This document shows, in pieces, positions 1 to 10,828 of a stretch of DNA of 64,000 bases. The DNA lies in assembly GCA_039185015.1 (NCBI GenBank), contig JBCDAU010000016.1, forward strand, positions 56,254 to 120,253, read 5' to 3'. How positions within the stretch are numbered: the stretch's first letter is position 1; the number at the start of each line of letters is the position of its first letter. The DNA is from JBCBSZ01 sp039185015. GTDB taxonomy: Bacteria; Actinomycetota; Acidimicrobiia; Acidimicrobiales; Poriferisodalaceae. Both the position numbers and the translations under genes were made by a program. Under the pieces are notes generated by a model, which was given only the letters and a program-made list of their open reading frames with translations, was not told the origin of the DNA and searched no databases.

Positions 1-348
1 GCCACCGAGGATGATCGCCCGGCGTCGGTCGAGCCGCACACAGACGGTGGCGATGAGCACGAGGACGGCGAAGAACATGGGCGTCGGACGGCTGTAGATC
101 ACGAAATGGGCAGCGAGCGCCACCAACCCGACACCGAGCAGGACCTCGGGAGCACGTCGCCGGAACAGCACGAGCCCAAACGCGCCGACACCGGCTGCCG
201 CTTCGGGCCAGCCGGTGTCGAACTCATCGGGGTTGCCGAGGACCAGGAGCGTCCCGATCCCGGTCACGAGCACGGCGACGGTGAGGTCGAAGCGGCGGAG
301 GTCCTCCCGCAGCCACGTCATCGCCGAGCCGGCGCCGCCGTCGCTCAT
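1..348 (-). CDS. Membrane protein, probable sensor histidine kinase N-terminus (partial)
   Basis: The gene runs off the left edge, so only the first 116 residues are visible. They begin MSDGGAGSAMTWLREDLRRF and continue with three or four hydrophobic stretches (about residues 22-37, 50-60, 67-82, 88-103) broken by short RRR and RLDRRR turns. This is the layout of the membrane sensor region of NarL/LiaS-type histidine kinases. The ATG overlaps the stop of the upstream ABC permease in an ATGA junction, so translation is probably coupled. A kinase directly after an ABC-2 ATPase/permease pair is a common actinobacterial arrangement in which the kinase and a response regulator control the exporter. 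The kinase domain lies outside the window, so the assignment is inferred from context and topology. A plain membrane protein remains possible. Confidence 0.5.
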   Translation of the reverse strand, partial: MSDGGAGSAMTWLREDLRRFDLTVAVLVTGIGTLLVLGNPDEFDTGWPEAAAGVGAFGLVLFRRRAPEVLLGVGLVALAAHFVIYSRPTPMFFAVLVLIATVCVRLDRRRAIILGG

Positions 349-1229
349 GCGTCCCGGCGCTGGACGAGGAAGGCAGCGAGGGCCAGGAGCCCGACGACCC
401 AGGCAGCGAAGACGGCGTAGCCCGCGCCCCGGCTGAGCAGGTCGGGATCGCTCACCTGGGTCATCATCGCAGAGCCGGCCTCGGAGGGCAGGTACTTGAG
501 GAAGACGTCGGTGACGCTCTCGGGCAGCAGGTTCAGCAGGTTCGGGCCGATGAACACGCCGCCGACGAGGGTGCCGATGCCGGCCGCCGTCGATCGGAGG
601 ACGAAGCCGAGGGCGATGCCGATCAGGGCGATGCCGACCAGGTAGACGGTGGTCCCGAAGATGACGTCGAGCACGTCGGTGACCGGGACGGTGTCCAGGT
701 CGCCGGCGTAGACCGCCTGGCCGAGGGCGATGGCGGCGGTCACGGCGACGGCCGAGACGGCGAACACCCCGGCGGCGACGACGGCGACCTTGCCGAAGAT
801 CACCTTGCTGCGACGCCCGGCTGCGGCGAAGGCGGTGCGGATCAGGCCGGTCGAGTACTCACCGGCGACGACCATGACACCGAGGACGCCGATCACCATC
901 TCGGTCAGCCCGATGCCGCCCAGGGCGATGTCGACGGGGTCGCTCAGCAGGGCAGTCGGTCCGGCGGCGTCGTCGGAGTCGGCGACGGCCGAGAAGATCA
1001 TGCCGAAGACGACCGTGGCGATGCCGGCGGCGAGCAGGGTGATCGAGGTCGAGCGGACGGACCAGAACTTGATCCACTCGCTGCGGATGACTCGGAGCGT
1101 GGTGACCTTGGCGGTCGTCTCCGAGGAGGTGGTGGTGATGGCGGTGGTTGCAGCGGTCATGGCGGGGTCCGTGTTCTGATCGTGAGCGGTCGGGGTGTGG
1201 GAGGTGGCGGTGGTGGCGGTGGCGGACAT
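345..1229 (-). CDS. ABC-2 type transporter permease
   Basis: A 294-residue integral membrane protein. A hydrophilic, Thr/Ala-rich N-terminus (about 45 residues) is followed by RVIRSEWIKFWSVRS, the usual entry to the first helix of ABC-2 permeases. About six membrane segments follow, with the last near residues 265-287. It would pair with the ATPase encoded just upstream as a dimeric exporter of unknown substrate (drug, lipid or peptide are typical). Its ATG overlaps the ATPase stop in a TGATG junction. An internal ATG at residue 24 is an alternative start, because the first 23 residues are low-complexity. Its own stop overlaps the start of the putative kinase gene. Confidence 0.85.
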   Translation of the reverse strand: MSATATTATSHTPTAHDQNTDPAMTAATTAITTTSSETTAKVTTLRVIRSEWIKFWSVRSTSITLLAAGIATVVFGMIFSAVADSDDAAGPTALLSDPVDIALGGIGLTEMVIGVLGVMVVAGEYSTGLIRTAFAAAGRRSKVIFGKVAVVAAGVFAVSAVAVTAAIALGQAVYAGDLDTVPVTDVLDVIFGTTVYLVGIALIGIALGFVLRSTAAGIGTLVGGVFIGPNLLNLLPESVTDVFLKYLPSEAGSAMMTQVSDPDLLSRGAGYAVFAAWVVGLLALAAFLVQRRDA

Positions 1230-2152
1230 CAGGCGGCCTGGGGGGCTCGGGCGGCGCCGTGGTACTGCACGGCGTCGGCGGTGAGGGACATGAAGACGTC
1301 CTCGAGCGAGCGCTGCTCGGGGACGAGCGAGGTAAGGGCGATGCCGGCGTCGCGAGCGACCACGCCGATCTCGGCGGCATCCAGCCCGCGGACGCTGACG
1401 GTCTCGCGGTCGGTGGAGGTGATCTCCACGCCGTCGATCCGCATGAGGGCGACCAACTCGTCGAGCCGCTCGGCCCGGACCTGGGTCTTCTCACCGGCGG
1501 CCATCGCCCGCAGGTCGTCGGCCGAGATGTCCTCGATCAGACGACCCTGGCCGATGATCACGAAGTGCTCGGCCATCAGCTCCATCTCGCTCATCAGGTG
1601 GGAGGAGACGAAGACGGTGCGGCCCTCGTCGGCGAGGTCCTGGAGCAGGTGCCGGATCCAGAGGATGCCTTCCGGGTCGAGACCGTTGACCGGCTCGTCG
1701 AGCATGACGACCTCGGGGTCGCCCAGCAGCGCGGCGGCGATGCCGAGCCGCTGGCCCATGCCGAGGGAGAACCCGCCGCTGCGGCGCTTCGCCACGCCGC
1801 CGAGCCCGACGAGGTCGAGGACGTGGTCGACCCGAGAGGTGCTGATGCCGTTCGTCACGGCCAGGGCCCGGAGGTGATCGTGCGCCGAGCGGGTCGGGTG
1901 GACAGCGCCGGCATCGAGGAGGAACCCGATCGAGGTGAGCGGCGCCCGGTGCTGGACGAGCGGGCGGCCGCCCACGGTGGTCGAGCCGGAGGTCGGGGCG
2001 TCGAGGCCGAGGATCATCCGCATCGTCGTGGACTTGCCGGCCCCGTTGGGGCCGAGGAACCCGGTGACGATGCCGGGCTGGACGGAGAAGCTGAGGTCGT
2101 CGACGGCGAGCGTCTCGCCGTAGGCCTTGGTGAGGTGGGTGACTTCGATCAT
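1229..2152 (-). CDS. ABC transporter ATP-binding protein (ABC-2 exporter type)
   Basis: A 307-residue cytoplasmic ATPase. Visible motifs are Walker A GPNGAGKST (34-42), signature FSLGMGQ (128-134) and Walker B VVMLDEP (148-154). The DrrA/CcmA-like C-terminal extension (about 215-307) is typical of ATPases that drive ABC-2 permeases. The signature has SLGMG where LSGGQ is usual, a normal variant in this subfamily. It is the first gene of a minus-strand operon with the permease and probable kinase. Substrate is not predictable; bacitracin/antibiotic export or self-resistance is the commonest role in the family. The promoter should lie in the gap shared with ppdK. Confidence 0.9.
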   Translation of the reverse strand: MIEVTHLTKAYGETLAVDDLSFSVQPGIVTGFLGPNGAGKSTTMRMILGLDAPTSGSTTVGGRPLVQHRAPLTSIGFLLDAGAVHPTRSAHDHLRALAVTNGISTSRVDHVLDLVGLGGVAKRRSGGFSLGMGQRLGIAAALLGDPEVVMLDEPVNGLDPEGILWIRHLLQDLADEGRTVFVSSHLMSEMELMAEHFVIIGQGRLIEDISADDLRAMAAGEKTQVRAERLDELVALMRIDGVEITSTDRETVSVRGLDAAEIGVVARDAGIALTSLVPEQRSLEDVFMSLTADAVQYHGAARAPQAA

Positions 2153-2209
2153 GTGCTCATCGTGAAGGACCGGGCCGATCGACGAATCCGGTGAGGGAAG
2201 GCTTCGCTC

Positions 2210-2227
2210 CTACTCCCCGGGGAGTAG
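2210..2227. promoter_or_regulatory. 18-bp perfect palindrome between divergent ABC and ppdK genes
   Basis: The sequence CTACTCCCCGGGGAGTAG reads identically on both strands. It lies 46 bp before ppdK and 58 bp before the ABC ATPase start, in the only gap between these divergent genes, so a dimeric repressor or activator could act on both. No regulator gene is adjacent. A GC-rich palindrome could also arise by chance or form a short hairpin. Confidence 0.4.
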
Positions 2228-2272
2228 CTCGGCCGGCCGGGCTACCTTCGCTGCTCGAGTGAGGGGGATCAG

Positions 2273-4885
<2,613 letters not shown>

Positions 4886-4891
<6 letters not shown>

Positions 4892-4930
4892 GGCAGAACG
4901 GGGCGGAACCGCCCCCGTTCTGCCTCAGCT
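4886..4930. terminator. Bidirectional hairpin terminator
   Basis: Arms of about 21 bases (AGCTGAGGCAGAACGGGGCGG and its complement, with one extra C on the right) are separated by AA. It sits exactly between the convergent ppdK and dioxygenase-like genes, and the ppdK stop TGA is within the left arm. No T-run follows, which is usual in high-GC actinobacteria. Confidence 0.8.
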
Positions 4931-4933
4931 CGA

Positions 4934-5734
4934 TCACGACCGTGGCCAGAGCACCGGGAAGAGCGGGTGGTCCATGGGCGCCCCGGCGGCGAGCTCCTCC
5001 TCGAGCCCCTCGAACGGCGGTGAGGTGGTCCAGTCGCGTGGTGCGTGCACCATGTCGTCGCCGAGGAAGCGGACCGAGAGGACCCGCCGCCGATTCGGCC
5101 CGCTCACACCGCCGGAGCCGTGCACCGTGGCCATGTCGAAGAACACCGCATCGCCCGGTTCGAGCTCCCATCCGAGGATGCGCCACCGATCGGGTTCGGC
5201 GGCGAAGTCGGGCAGCTCGGCGAGGCTGCCCTCGGGGAACCAGGCGGCCCGGGCATCGAGGAACGTCCGGGGCATGAACCACGGTCCCCGATGGGTGCCG
5301 GCGACGAGCTCGAGGGTGGCCGAGCGATCGACCGGGTCGACGGGCAGCCACATGCTCGTGTTCTGGCGACCCTCGACGTTGTAGTACGGCTGGTCCTGGT
5401 GCCACGGCGTGCGCTGCCGGGTGCCGGGCTCCTTGACCAGGACGTGGTCGTGGTAGAGCCGGATCGTCGACGAGCCGGTCAGCTCGGCGGCGATCTCGGC
5501 GGCCGGTGAGTCCCGGATGAACCGCTCCATCGCGGGGATGCGACCCCAACTGCAGAAGTCCTCGACGAAGGCACCGTCGTCGTCCGTGCTCGCCCGCTTG
5601 GCCAGCGGGGACAGATCGGCGAGGTTCTCGTCGATCGCCCGCCGGGCGAGGTCGAGCTGTACGGGGTCGAACGCCCGACGCACGCACGCGGCGCCGTCGG
5701 CGGCGTAGTCACCCTCGAGGATCCAGTCGGCCAC
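4934..5734 (-). CDS. Phytanoyl-CoA dioxygenase family protein (Fe/2-oxoglutarate)
   Basis: Predicted non-haem iron, 2-oxoglutarate-dependent oxygenase of about 266 residues. With the GTG start chosen, the facial triad is visible as His112-x-Asp114 in TPWHQDQPYY and the distal His205 in ATVHGSGG. The C-terminal RRRVLSVRF block supplies the usual 2OG-binding Arg. An in-frame start at 5830 would add 32 Arg/Pro-rich residues and nearly touch the divergent gene, so I prefer the internal GTG. The ribosome-binding site is not clear in either case. The family hydroxylates many small molecules, and the substrate cannot be read from sequence. It converges on ppdK and is divergent from the hydrolase operon. 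Confidence 0.8.
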   Translation of the reverse strand: MADWILEGDYAADGAACVRRAFDPVQLDLARRAIDENLADLSPLAKRASTDDDGAFVEDFCSWGRIPAMERFIRDSPAAEIAAELTGSSTIRLYHDHVLVKEPGTRQRTPWHQDQPYYNVEGRQNTSMWLPVDPVDRSATLELVAGTHRGPWFMPRTFLDARAAWFPEGSLAELPDFAAEPDRWRILGWELEPGDAVFFDMATVHGSGGVSGPNRRRVLSVRFLGDDMVHAPRDWTTSPPFEGLEEELAAGAPMDHPLFPVLWPRS

Positions 5735-5844
5735 CGGAGCATCGTGCCACCGGACCACGCCACGCGACGGCGGCGCCCAGCCCACCCGACTACGGTCCGA
5801 GGGCACCGCCGAGGGGGGCGGGCGCATCACGAGGGGGAACGCCG

Positions 5845-6984
5845 ATGTCGGAGCTGTCCGGGAAGTCGGAGGACGATCGCTTCCAGCCGCTGGTCGACCT
5901 GCTGGAGGCCCAACTCTCCTCCGGGTACGAGCTGGGCGCCTCGTTGGCCGTCGCCGTCGACGGCGAGATCGTCTGCGATGTGTGGGGCGGCTGGGCTGAC
6001 CAGGACCGCACCCGACCGTGGGACAGCGACACGATCACCAACGTCTGGTCGACCACCAAGACGATGACGGCGCTGTCGGCGCTGGTCCTCATCGACCGGG
6101 GCCAGCTCGATCCCGGCGAGCAGGTGGCGACCTACTGGCCGGAGTTCGCGGCCAACGGCAAGGAGGCGATCGAGGTCCGGCACCTGCTGTCGCACACCTC
6201 GGGCGTCTCGGCCTGGGCCCAACCCGTCACGACCGAGGACGTCCTCGACGACGATCGGGCGACCGAGATGCTCGCCGCCCAGGCGCCGTGGTGGGAGCCG
6301 GGCACGGCCTCCGGGTACCACGCCCTCAACCAGGGCCACCTCGTCGGTGAGGTGATCCGCCGCATCGACGGCCGCGGCCTGAAGCAGTTCTTCGCCGAGG
6401 AGATCGCCGGGCCACTCGACGCCGACTTCACCATCGGCTCGCCGCCGGAGCACCACGACCGCATCTCCAACGTGGTGCCGCCGCCGCCCCTGCCGATCCC
6501 GGACGATCTCGATCCCGAGAGCATCATGATCAAGACCTTCACCGGTCCGGCGCCCGAGGCCGACGTCGCCCACACCCCGGAGTGGCGGGCGGCGACGATC
6601 GGCGCAGCCAACGGCCACGGCAACGCCCGGTCCGTGGCCCGCATCCAGGGTGCGGTGGCGAACCGGGGCTCGGCCGGCGGTGTCGAACTGATCAGCGAAG
6701 CGACCGTCGACCGCATCTTCGAGGTCCAGTCGGCCGGCATCGACCTCGTGCTCGGCTTCCCGATCACCTACGGGCTGGGATACGGCCTCGGCACCCCCGA
6801 CCACCCGATGGGTCTCGACTGGGGCCGGCTCTGCTACTGGGGCGGGTGGGGTGGCTCGATCGTCCTCAACGACGTCGACAACCGGATCACGCTCGCCTAC
6901 ATGATGAACCGCATGCAGGACGGGCTCCTCGGCAACGACACCAGCCTCGCCCTCGTCCCGGCGATGCGCTCGATCGTGGCGTGA
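5845..6984 (+). CDS. Serine hydrolase of the beta-lactamase/family VIII esterase group
   Basis: A 379-residue protein with the class C beta-lactamase fold. The nucleophile motif is S69-T-T-K72. The second motif is Y158-H-A in GYHALNQG. The third region has the WGGWGGS block seen in EstB-type esterases instead of KTG. These features favour an esterase acting on short-chain esters over a true beta-lactamase. There is no signal peptide, so it is probably cytoplasmic. A GAGGGGG ribosome-binding site precedes the ATG. It begins a five-kilobase run of same-strand hydrolase genes (next gene 8 bp away), suggesting a degradative operon. The substrate is unknown. Confidence 0.85.
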   Translation: MSELSGKSEDDRFQPLVDLLEAQLSSGYELGASLAVAVDGEIVCDVWGGWADQDRTRPWDSDTITNVWSTTKTMTALSALVLIDRGQLDPGEQVATYWPEFAANGKEAIEVRHLLSHTSGVSAWAQPVTTEDVLDDDRATEMLAAQAPWWEPGTASGYHALNQGHLVGEVIRRIDGRGLKQFFAEEIAGPLDADFTIGSPPEHHDRISNVVPPPPLPIPDDLDPESIMIKTFTGPAPEADVAHTPEWRAATIGAANGHGNARSVARIQGAVANRGSAGGVELISEATVDRIFEVQSAGIDLVLGFPITYGLGYGLGTPDHPMGLDWGRLCYWGGWGGSIVLNDVDNRITLAYMMNRMQDGLLGNDTSLALVPAMRSIVA

Positions 6985-6991
6985 ACGGCGC

Positions 6992-7351
6992 ATGATCATC
7001 GTCACCGCGACCCTGTCGTTCGCGACCACCGAGGACCGGGACGCCGCCGTCGAGGCATCAGCGCCAATCCAGCGGGCGACCCGCGACGACGAGCCTGGCT
7101 GCGTCGCCTACTGCTTCGCCGCCGATCCGGCCGAGCCGACCCACATCCAGGTCTACGAGCTGTGGACCGACGCCGACTCGCTCGCCGCCCACTTCGAGCA
7201 TCCCAACTACGCCGAGATGGTCCGGGTGTTGGGCTCCAACCCCGGGTTCCTGGCCTCGGACAACCGCCTCTGGGCGGCCGACGACCGAGGCCCGGTGTAC
7301 GGCGAGGACCGGTCCTTCCGGGCCGACGCCGTGGCCGACGCCGGGGGTTGA
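6992..7351 (+). CDS. Antibiotic biosynthesis monooxygenase (ABM) domain protein
   Basis: A 119-residue single-domain protein with ABM-fold features: MIIVTATLSF first strand, the acidic DDEPGCVAYCFAAD segment, HIQVYELWTD and the helix SLAAHFEHPNYAEM. Relatives include YgiN-type quinol monooxygenases and small cofactor-independent oxygenases acting on quinols or aromatic intermediates. It sits 8 bp after the esterase gene and 5 bp before an amidohydrolase gene, so it is almost certainly cotranscribed. The C-terminal 20 residues go beyond the core domain. Which compound it acts on is not clear. Confidence 0.8.
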   Translation: MIIVTATLSFATTEDRDAAVEASAPIQRATRDDEPGCVAYCFAADPAEPTHIQVYELWTDADSLAAHFEHPNYAEMVRVLGSNPGFLASDNRLWAADDRGPVYGEDRSFRADAVADAGG

Positions 7352-7355
7352 GCGG

Positions 7356-8330
7356 ATGGCCACCCGGCTCGAGGGTGTGGTCGATCTGCACGCGCACGTC
7401 GTCCTCGAAGCGGCCTACGGCACGGCCGGCGAGTTCGGCCCCGTCCACGACGTCGACGAGCGAGGCCGCGAGCGGTTCCGGGTCGGCGAGTACGCGATGG
7501 CGCCGATGCCGTACCGCGACAGCGTCTTCACAGACGTCGACCGACGCCTCGCCGCGATGGATGCGCTGGGCATCGACGTGCAGATGCTGTCGGCCAACCC
7601 GTTGACCTTCTTCGGGCGCATCCCGGCCGAGCCGGCGACGTCGTTCGCCCGGGCGACCAACGATGCGATGGCCGAGCTCGTCGCTGCCCATCCGGACCGG
7701 CTCCTCGGCGCCGCGCAGCTGCCGCTGCAGGACCCGGCCGCCGCGGTGGCCGAGCTCGAGCGAGCGACCACCGCGCTCGGCCTCGTCGCCGCCTACGTGG
7801 GCAGCGACTACGGCGTCGGGCTGGACGAACCGGCCCTCGACGACCTGTACGCCCGTCTCGTCGAGCTCGACGTGCCGCTCTTCGTCCACGGGGTCACCAA
7901 CGACGGCATCGGCCCACCACCGGACCGTCGTCTCCGCCGCAACGGTCTCGATCTGGTCGTCGGCTACACCTACGAGGAGACGCTCACCGTCGCCGCCCTC
8001 GTGCTCGGCGGTGTGCTCGACCGGCACCCCGGTCTCGACGTCTGCATCTCGCACGGCGGTGGGGCTGCGGTCTTCCTGGCCCAGCGCTTCAAGACGATGG
8101 CCGGCTTCCGCCGTTCCGACGTCGACGTGATCGGGGGGCTGCGCCGCCTCTGGTTCGACAGCCACCTCGAACCAGGGCCCGCGCTCGACCTGGTCGTCGA
8201 CATCGTCGGCGCCGACCGGTTCGTCTACGGCACCAACTTCGGCGGGTGGGACACCCCGACGGAGATCACCGACTTCGACCGCTCACTCACGCCGAACGCA
8301 GCACGCCTACTCCGCCGGGAGGGACCCTGA
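7356..8330 (+). CDS. Amidohydrolase 2 family protein (ACMSD/decarboxylase-like)
   Basis: A 324-residue metal-dependent TIM-barrel enzyme of the ACMSD/gamma-resorcylate decarboxylase group. Metal ligands visible are His12-x-His14 (DLHAHVV), His178 (LFVHG) and His233 (ISHGGG). The usual late catalytic Asp in GSD is Asn294 here (YGTNFGGWD), with Asp299 five residues on. Either the Asp has shifted or activity is altered. The family typically decarboxylates aromatic acids or hydrolyses C-C bonds, which fits the neighbouring monooxygenase-like protein and suggests an aromatic degradation operon. The stop overlaps the start of the next gene in a TGATG junction. Confidence 0.82.
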   Translation: MATRLEGVVDLHAHVVLEAAYGTAGEFGPVHDVDERGRERFRVGEYAMAPMPYRDSVFTDVDRRLAAMDALGIDVQMLSANPLTFFGRIPAEPATSFARATNDAMAELVAAHPDRLLGAAQLPLQDPAAAVAELERATTALGLVAAYVGSDYGVGLDEPALDDLYARLVELDVPLFVHGVTNDGIGPPPDRRLRRNGLDLVVGYTYEETLTVAALVLGGVLDRHPGLDVCISHGGGAAVFLAQRFKTMAGFRRSDVDVIGGLRRLWFDSHLEPGPALDLVVDIVGADRFVYGTNFGGWDTPTEITDFDRSLTPNAARLLRREGP

Positions 8331-9565
8331 TGTCGACCCTGCTCACCAACTGCCGCGTCTTCACCGCCGTGGGCGACGTCGTGATCGACGACGGAGCCGT
8401 GCTGGTGGAGGATGACCGGATCGTGTGGGTCGGGGCCGCGACCGAGGCCCCACCGGACGCCGGCGAGGTGGTCGATCTCGGCGGGCGGTTCGTCATGCCG
8501 GGCATGACCGAGGGCCACGCCCATCTCTCGTACGCCAACGCCCACCCGAGCCAGCTCGATCGCCGGCCGATCCCGACCGCGATGCTCGACGCCGTCGACA
8601 ACGCGAGAGCACTCGTCGAACACGGCTTCACGAGCGCGATCAGCTTCGGCTCGGCCCAGGGCATCGACGTCCCGCTGCGCGACGCCATCCGGAGCGGGCG
8701 GGTGCCGGGGCCACGCCTGCTCGCCTCGGAGAAGGACGTCGGCTCCACCGGATCCAACGCCGACTCCCAGGCGCCCGACAGCGAGGGCCGCAAGCGCATC
8801 GCGGACGGACCGTGGGCGGTCCGGGCCGCGGTCCGAGAGGTGGCAAAGGCCGGCGCCGACGTCGTGAAGATCTTCCTCGACGGCGAGGAGCTGTCCACCC
8901 ACGCCAAGCCGGGAGTCCTGAGCTTCACAGACGCCGAGGTCGAGGCCGCGTGCGACGAGGCCCACGCCCGCGGGATGCGGGTCGCCTGCCACGCACGATC
9001 GGCGGGCGCCGTGAAGCAGGCGGTCCGGTACGGGGTCGACTTCGTCGGCCACGCCAACTTCCTCGACGACGAGGCGATCGAGATGCTCGCCGCGGCCCGC
9101 GACCGGCTCGTCGTCGGACCCGGCATCGCGTGGGAGGTCCAGCTGCTGGAGCGCGGCCACGAGATCGGCCTGTCGCGTCGTGCGATGGAGCAGCGGGGCT
9201 ACCAGCTCGAGATCGACGCGACCGTCGAGGCGGTGAAGCGCCTGCGGGAGGTCGGGGTCCGCATCACCATCGGCGGCGACTACGGACTGTCGATCACGCC
9301 GCACGGGACCAACGCCAAGGACCTCGGCTACTTCGTCGAGTTGTTCGGCATGTCCCCAGCGGCCGCGTTGCTCGCAGCGACCCGCGACGGCGGCTGGGCG
9401 TTCGATCCCGCCGGCATGGCGGGCACGCTCGAACCGGAGACGTGGGCCGACCTCGTCGTCGTCGACGGCGACCCGACCGTCGACGTCGGCGTGCTGCTCG
9501 ACGGGGTGGTCGGTGTGATGCAGGGCGGGACCTGGGTCGTCACGCCTCCGAGGATCGCCTCGTAG
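8330..9565 (+). CDS. Amidohydrolase 1 family protein (imidazolonepropionase/prolidase-like)
   Basis: A 411-residue binuclear metal hydrolase. Ligands are His63-x-His65 (EGHAHLSY), carbamylated Lys180 (VVKIFLDG), His221 (ACHARS), His241 (VGHANF) and Asp317 (GGDYG), a complete set for the subtype I enzymes. The small beta domain formed by both termini is present (ILTN-type start and VVVDGDP near the end). The chosen ATG overlaps the previous stop. A longer in-frame start at 8246 would lie inside the upstream gene. Homologous enzymes hydrolyse cyclic amides, N-acyl amino acids or dipeptides; the substrate is unknown. It ends the plus-strand operon and converges with a DUF1801 gene. Confidence 0.87.
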   Translation: MSTLLTNCRVFTAVGDVVIDDGAVLVEDDRIVWVGAATEAPPDAGEVVDLGGRFVMPGMTEGHAHLSYANAHPSQLDRRPIPTAMLDAVDNARALVEHGFTSAISFGSAQGIDVPLRDAIRSGRVPGPRLLASEKDVGSTGSNADSQAPDSEGRKRIADGPWAVRAAVREVAKAGADVVKIFLDGEELSTHAKPGVLSFTDAEVEAACDEAHARGMRVACHARSAGAVKQAVRYGVDFVGHANFLDDEAIEMLAAARDRLVVGPGIAWEVQLLERGHEIGLSRRAMEQRGYQLEIDATVEAVKRLREVGVRITIGGDYGLSITPHGTNAKDLGYFVELFGMSPAAALLAATRDGGWAFDPAGMAGTLEPETWADLVVVDGDPTVDVGVLLDGVVGVMQGGTWVVTPPRIAS

Positions 9566-9581
9566 CCGCGACCGCCGGGCG

Positions 9582-10028
9582 TCAGGCTCCGTGGACGGCG
9601 TCGTGCGCGGCGATGAGATCGGCCGGGGAGACCCGCGCGACCGCCTCGCCGAGCACGTCGAGCGCGACGTCCTCGAGCTGCTTGACGCGCACGCAGGACT
9701 TGCCCATGTCGAGCTTCCGCCCGGTCGCCTTCCACGCGTCGACGAACCAGTCGCGCTCCGCGTCGTCGCCGTAGACCCCCATCAGGTACACCGCGACGTG
9801 GTGCTTCTGGTTGGCGAGCGTGATGACTCCCAGCGGCTCGCCGTTGTAGGTGGACGGGAAGTCGTCGAGCGGCACGACGTAGCCGATCATCCCGTAGGCC
9901 ATGGTCTCGACGAACCCGTCGGGCAGGTGCTCGAGGATCGTCGACCGCACGGCGCCGACCAGCTCGGCCCGGTCGTCCGGGAGCTCGGCGAGGTACTCGT
10001 CAGCGGTGCCGGCGGTCGATCTGGCCAT
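9582..10028 (-). CDS. DUF1801 family protein
   Basis: A 148-residue soluble protein with the DUF1801 (YdhG-like) pattern: TADEYLAELPDDRAELVGAVRSTI, then ETMAYGMIGYVVP, LANQKHHVAVYL and the C-terminal KLDMGKSCVRVK strand. The fold resembles small ligand-binding proteins, but no activity is established for the family. It is transcribed alone on the minus strand, divergent from the HD-domain gene 35 bp away and convergent with the amidohydrolase gene. Confidence 0.8.
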   Translation of the reverse strand: MARSTAGTADEYLAELPDDRAELVGAVRSTILEHLPDGFVETMAYGMIGYVVPLDDFPSTYNGEPLGVITLANQKHHVAVYLMGVYGDDAERDWFVDAWKATGRKLDMGKSCVRVKQLEDVALDVLGEAVARVSPADLIAAHDAVHGA

Positions 10029-10051
10029 GCCCGGAGTCTGACACGTGACCC

Positions 10052-10057
10052 TAAGGT
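10052..10057 (+). promoter_or_regulatory. Probable -10 box of a leaderless start
   Basis: TAAGGT ends 6 bp before the GTG of the HD-domain gene and no ribosome-binding site is present. This is the spacing of leaderless actinobacterial transcripts. No convincing -35 is seen. Confidence 0.4.
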
Positions 10058-10063
10058 CGCGGC

Positions 10064-10822
10064 GTGGCCGCCGGACCGTCCTCGTTCGACCGATTCGGTG
10101 GGATCGGCTGGCTGGAGCGCACGCAGGGGGCGCTGACCGCCGTCGAGAAGCGCTCGCTGCTCCGAGCGATCGCCCGGGGACAGGGGCAGGCGCTCACGGG
10201 CCGACTCGCCCTCGTGCTGGGACGGCGTCCGTCATCGACCGAGGTCCCGATACCGCCCGACTCCGCACTCGCCCGCGCAGCCGAGGACGCGGCTGCCGAC
10301 CAACCACCGGCGATCATCGGGCACTCGTACCGGACCTGGGCGTTCGGGCGAGCCCTGGCCTCCTACGACGAGGACGACGACCTGGACGACGAGCTCTTCT
10401 ACGTCGCCGCGCTCGTCCACGATGCCGGTTTGGCCGGGGCGATCACCGGCGAGGACTTCACGCTGCGGAGCGCAGCTGCAGGGGCCCGGATCGCCGACGG
10501 GCACTGCAGCCCCGCACGGATCGAGCTGCTGCGGGACGGCATCGCCGCCCACGCGACCCCGGGCATCACGGTCGACGACGACGGCGCGATCCCCTTCTAC
10601 GTCCAGGCCGGGGCGACCTGCGATCTCGGCGGTCTGCGGCTGCACCACCTCGCCGACGACTTCGTCGACGACGTCCTCGCCGAGCACTCCCGGGCCGGGT
10701 TCGCCGACGACATCCGCGCCCGGATCGACGCCGAGGCAGCGGCCGTGCCCGACGGACGGTTCGCGGTGCTCCGACGGGCGGGGTTCGGCCTGGCGATCAA
10801 GCTGGCACCGCTCCCCGACTGA
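10064..10822 (+). CDS. HD-domain phosphohydrolase-like protein
   Basis: A 252-residue protein starting at GTG. The metal-binding HD motif is visible as His87 (IIGHSYRTW) and His119-Asp120 (YVAALVHDAGL), with a further His near IAAHATPG and a late Asp in RLHHLADD. The arrangement is closest to the cyanamide-hydratase/small HD hydrolase group rather than signalling HD-GYP enzymes. The N-terminal 60 residues are Arg/Ala-rich and give no hint of a second domain. It lies alone between a DUF1801 gene and a dienelactone-hydrolase-like gene and ends 6 bp before the latter's convergent stop. The substrate is unknown. Confidence 0.75.
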   Translation: MAAGPSSFDRFGGIGWLERTQGALTAVEKRSLLRAIARGQGQALTGRLALVLGRRPSSTEVPIPPDSALARAAEDAAADQPPAIIGHSYRTWAFGRALASYDEDDDLDDELFYVAALVHDAGLAGAITGEDFTLRSAAAGARIADGHCSPARIELLRDGIAAHATPGITVDDDGAIPFYVQAGATCDLGGLRLHHLADDFVDDVLAEHSRAGFADDIRARIDAEAAAVPDGRFAVLRRAGFGLAIKLAPLPD

Positions 10823-10828
10823 GGGCGA

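Noticed and set aside
5845..6984. Beta-lactamase resistance gene
   Set aside because: Has the EstB-like WGGWGG block instead of KTG, and no signal peptide; an esterase fits better.
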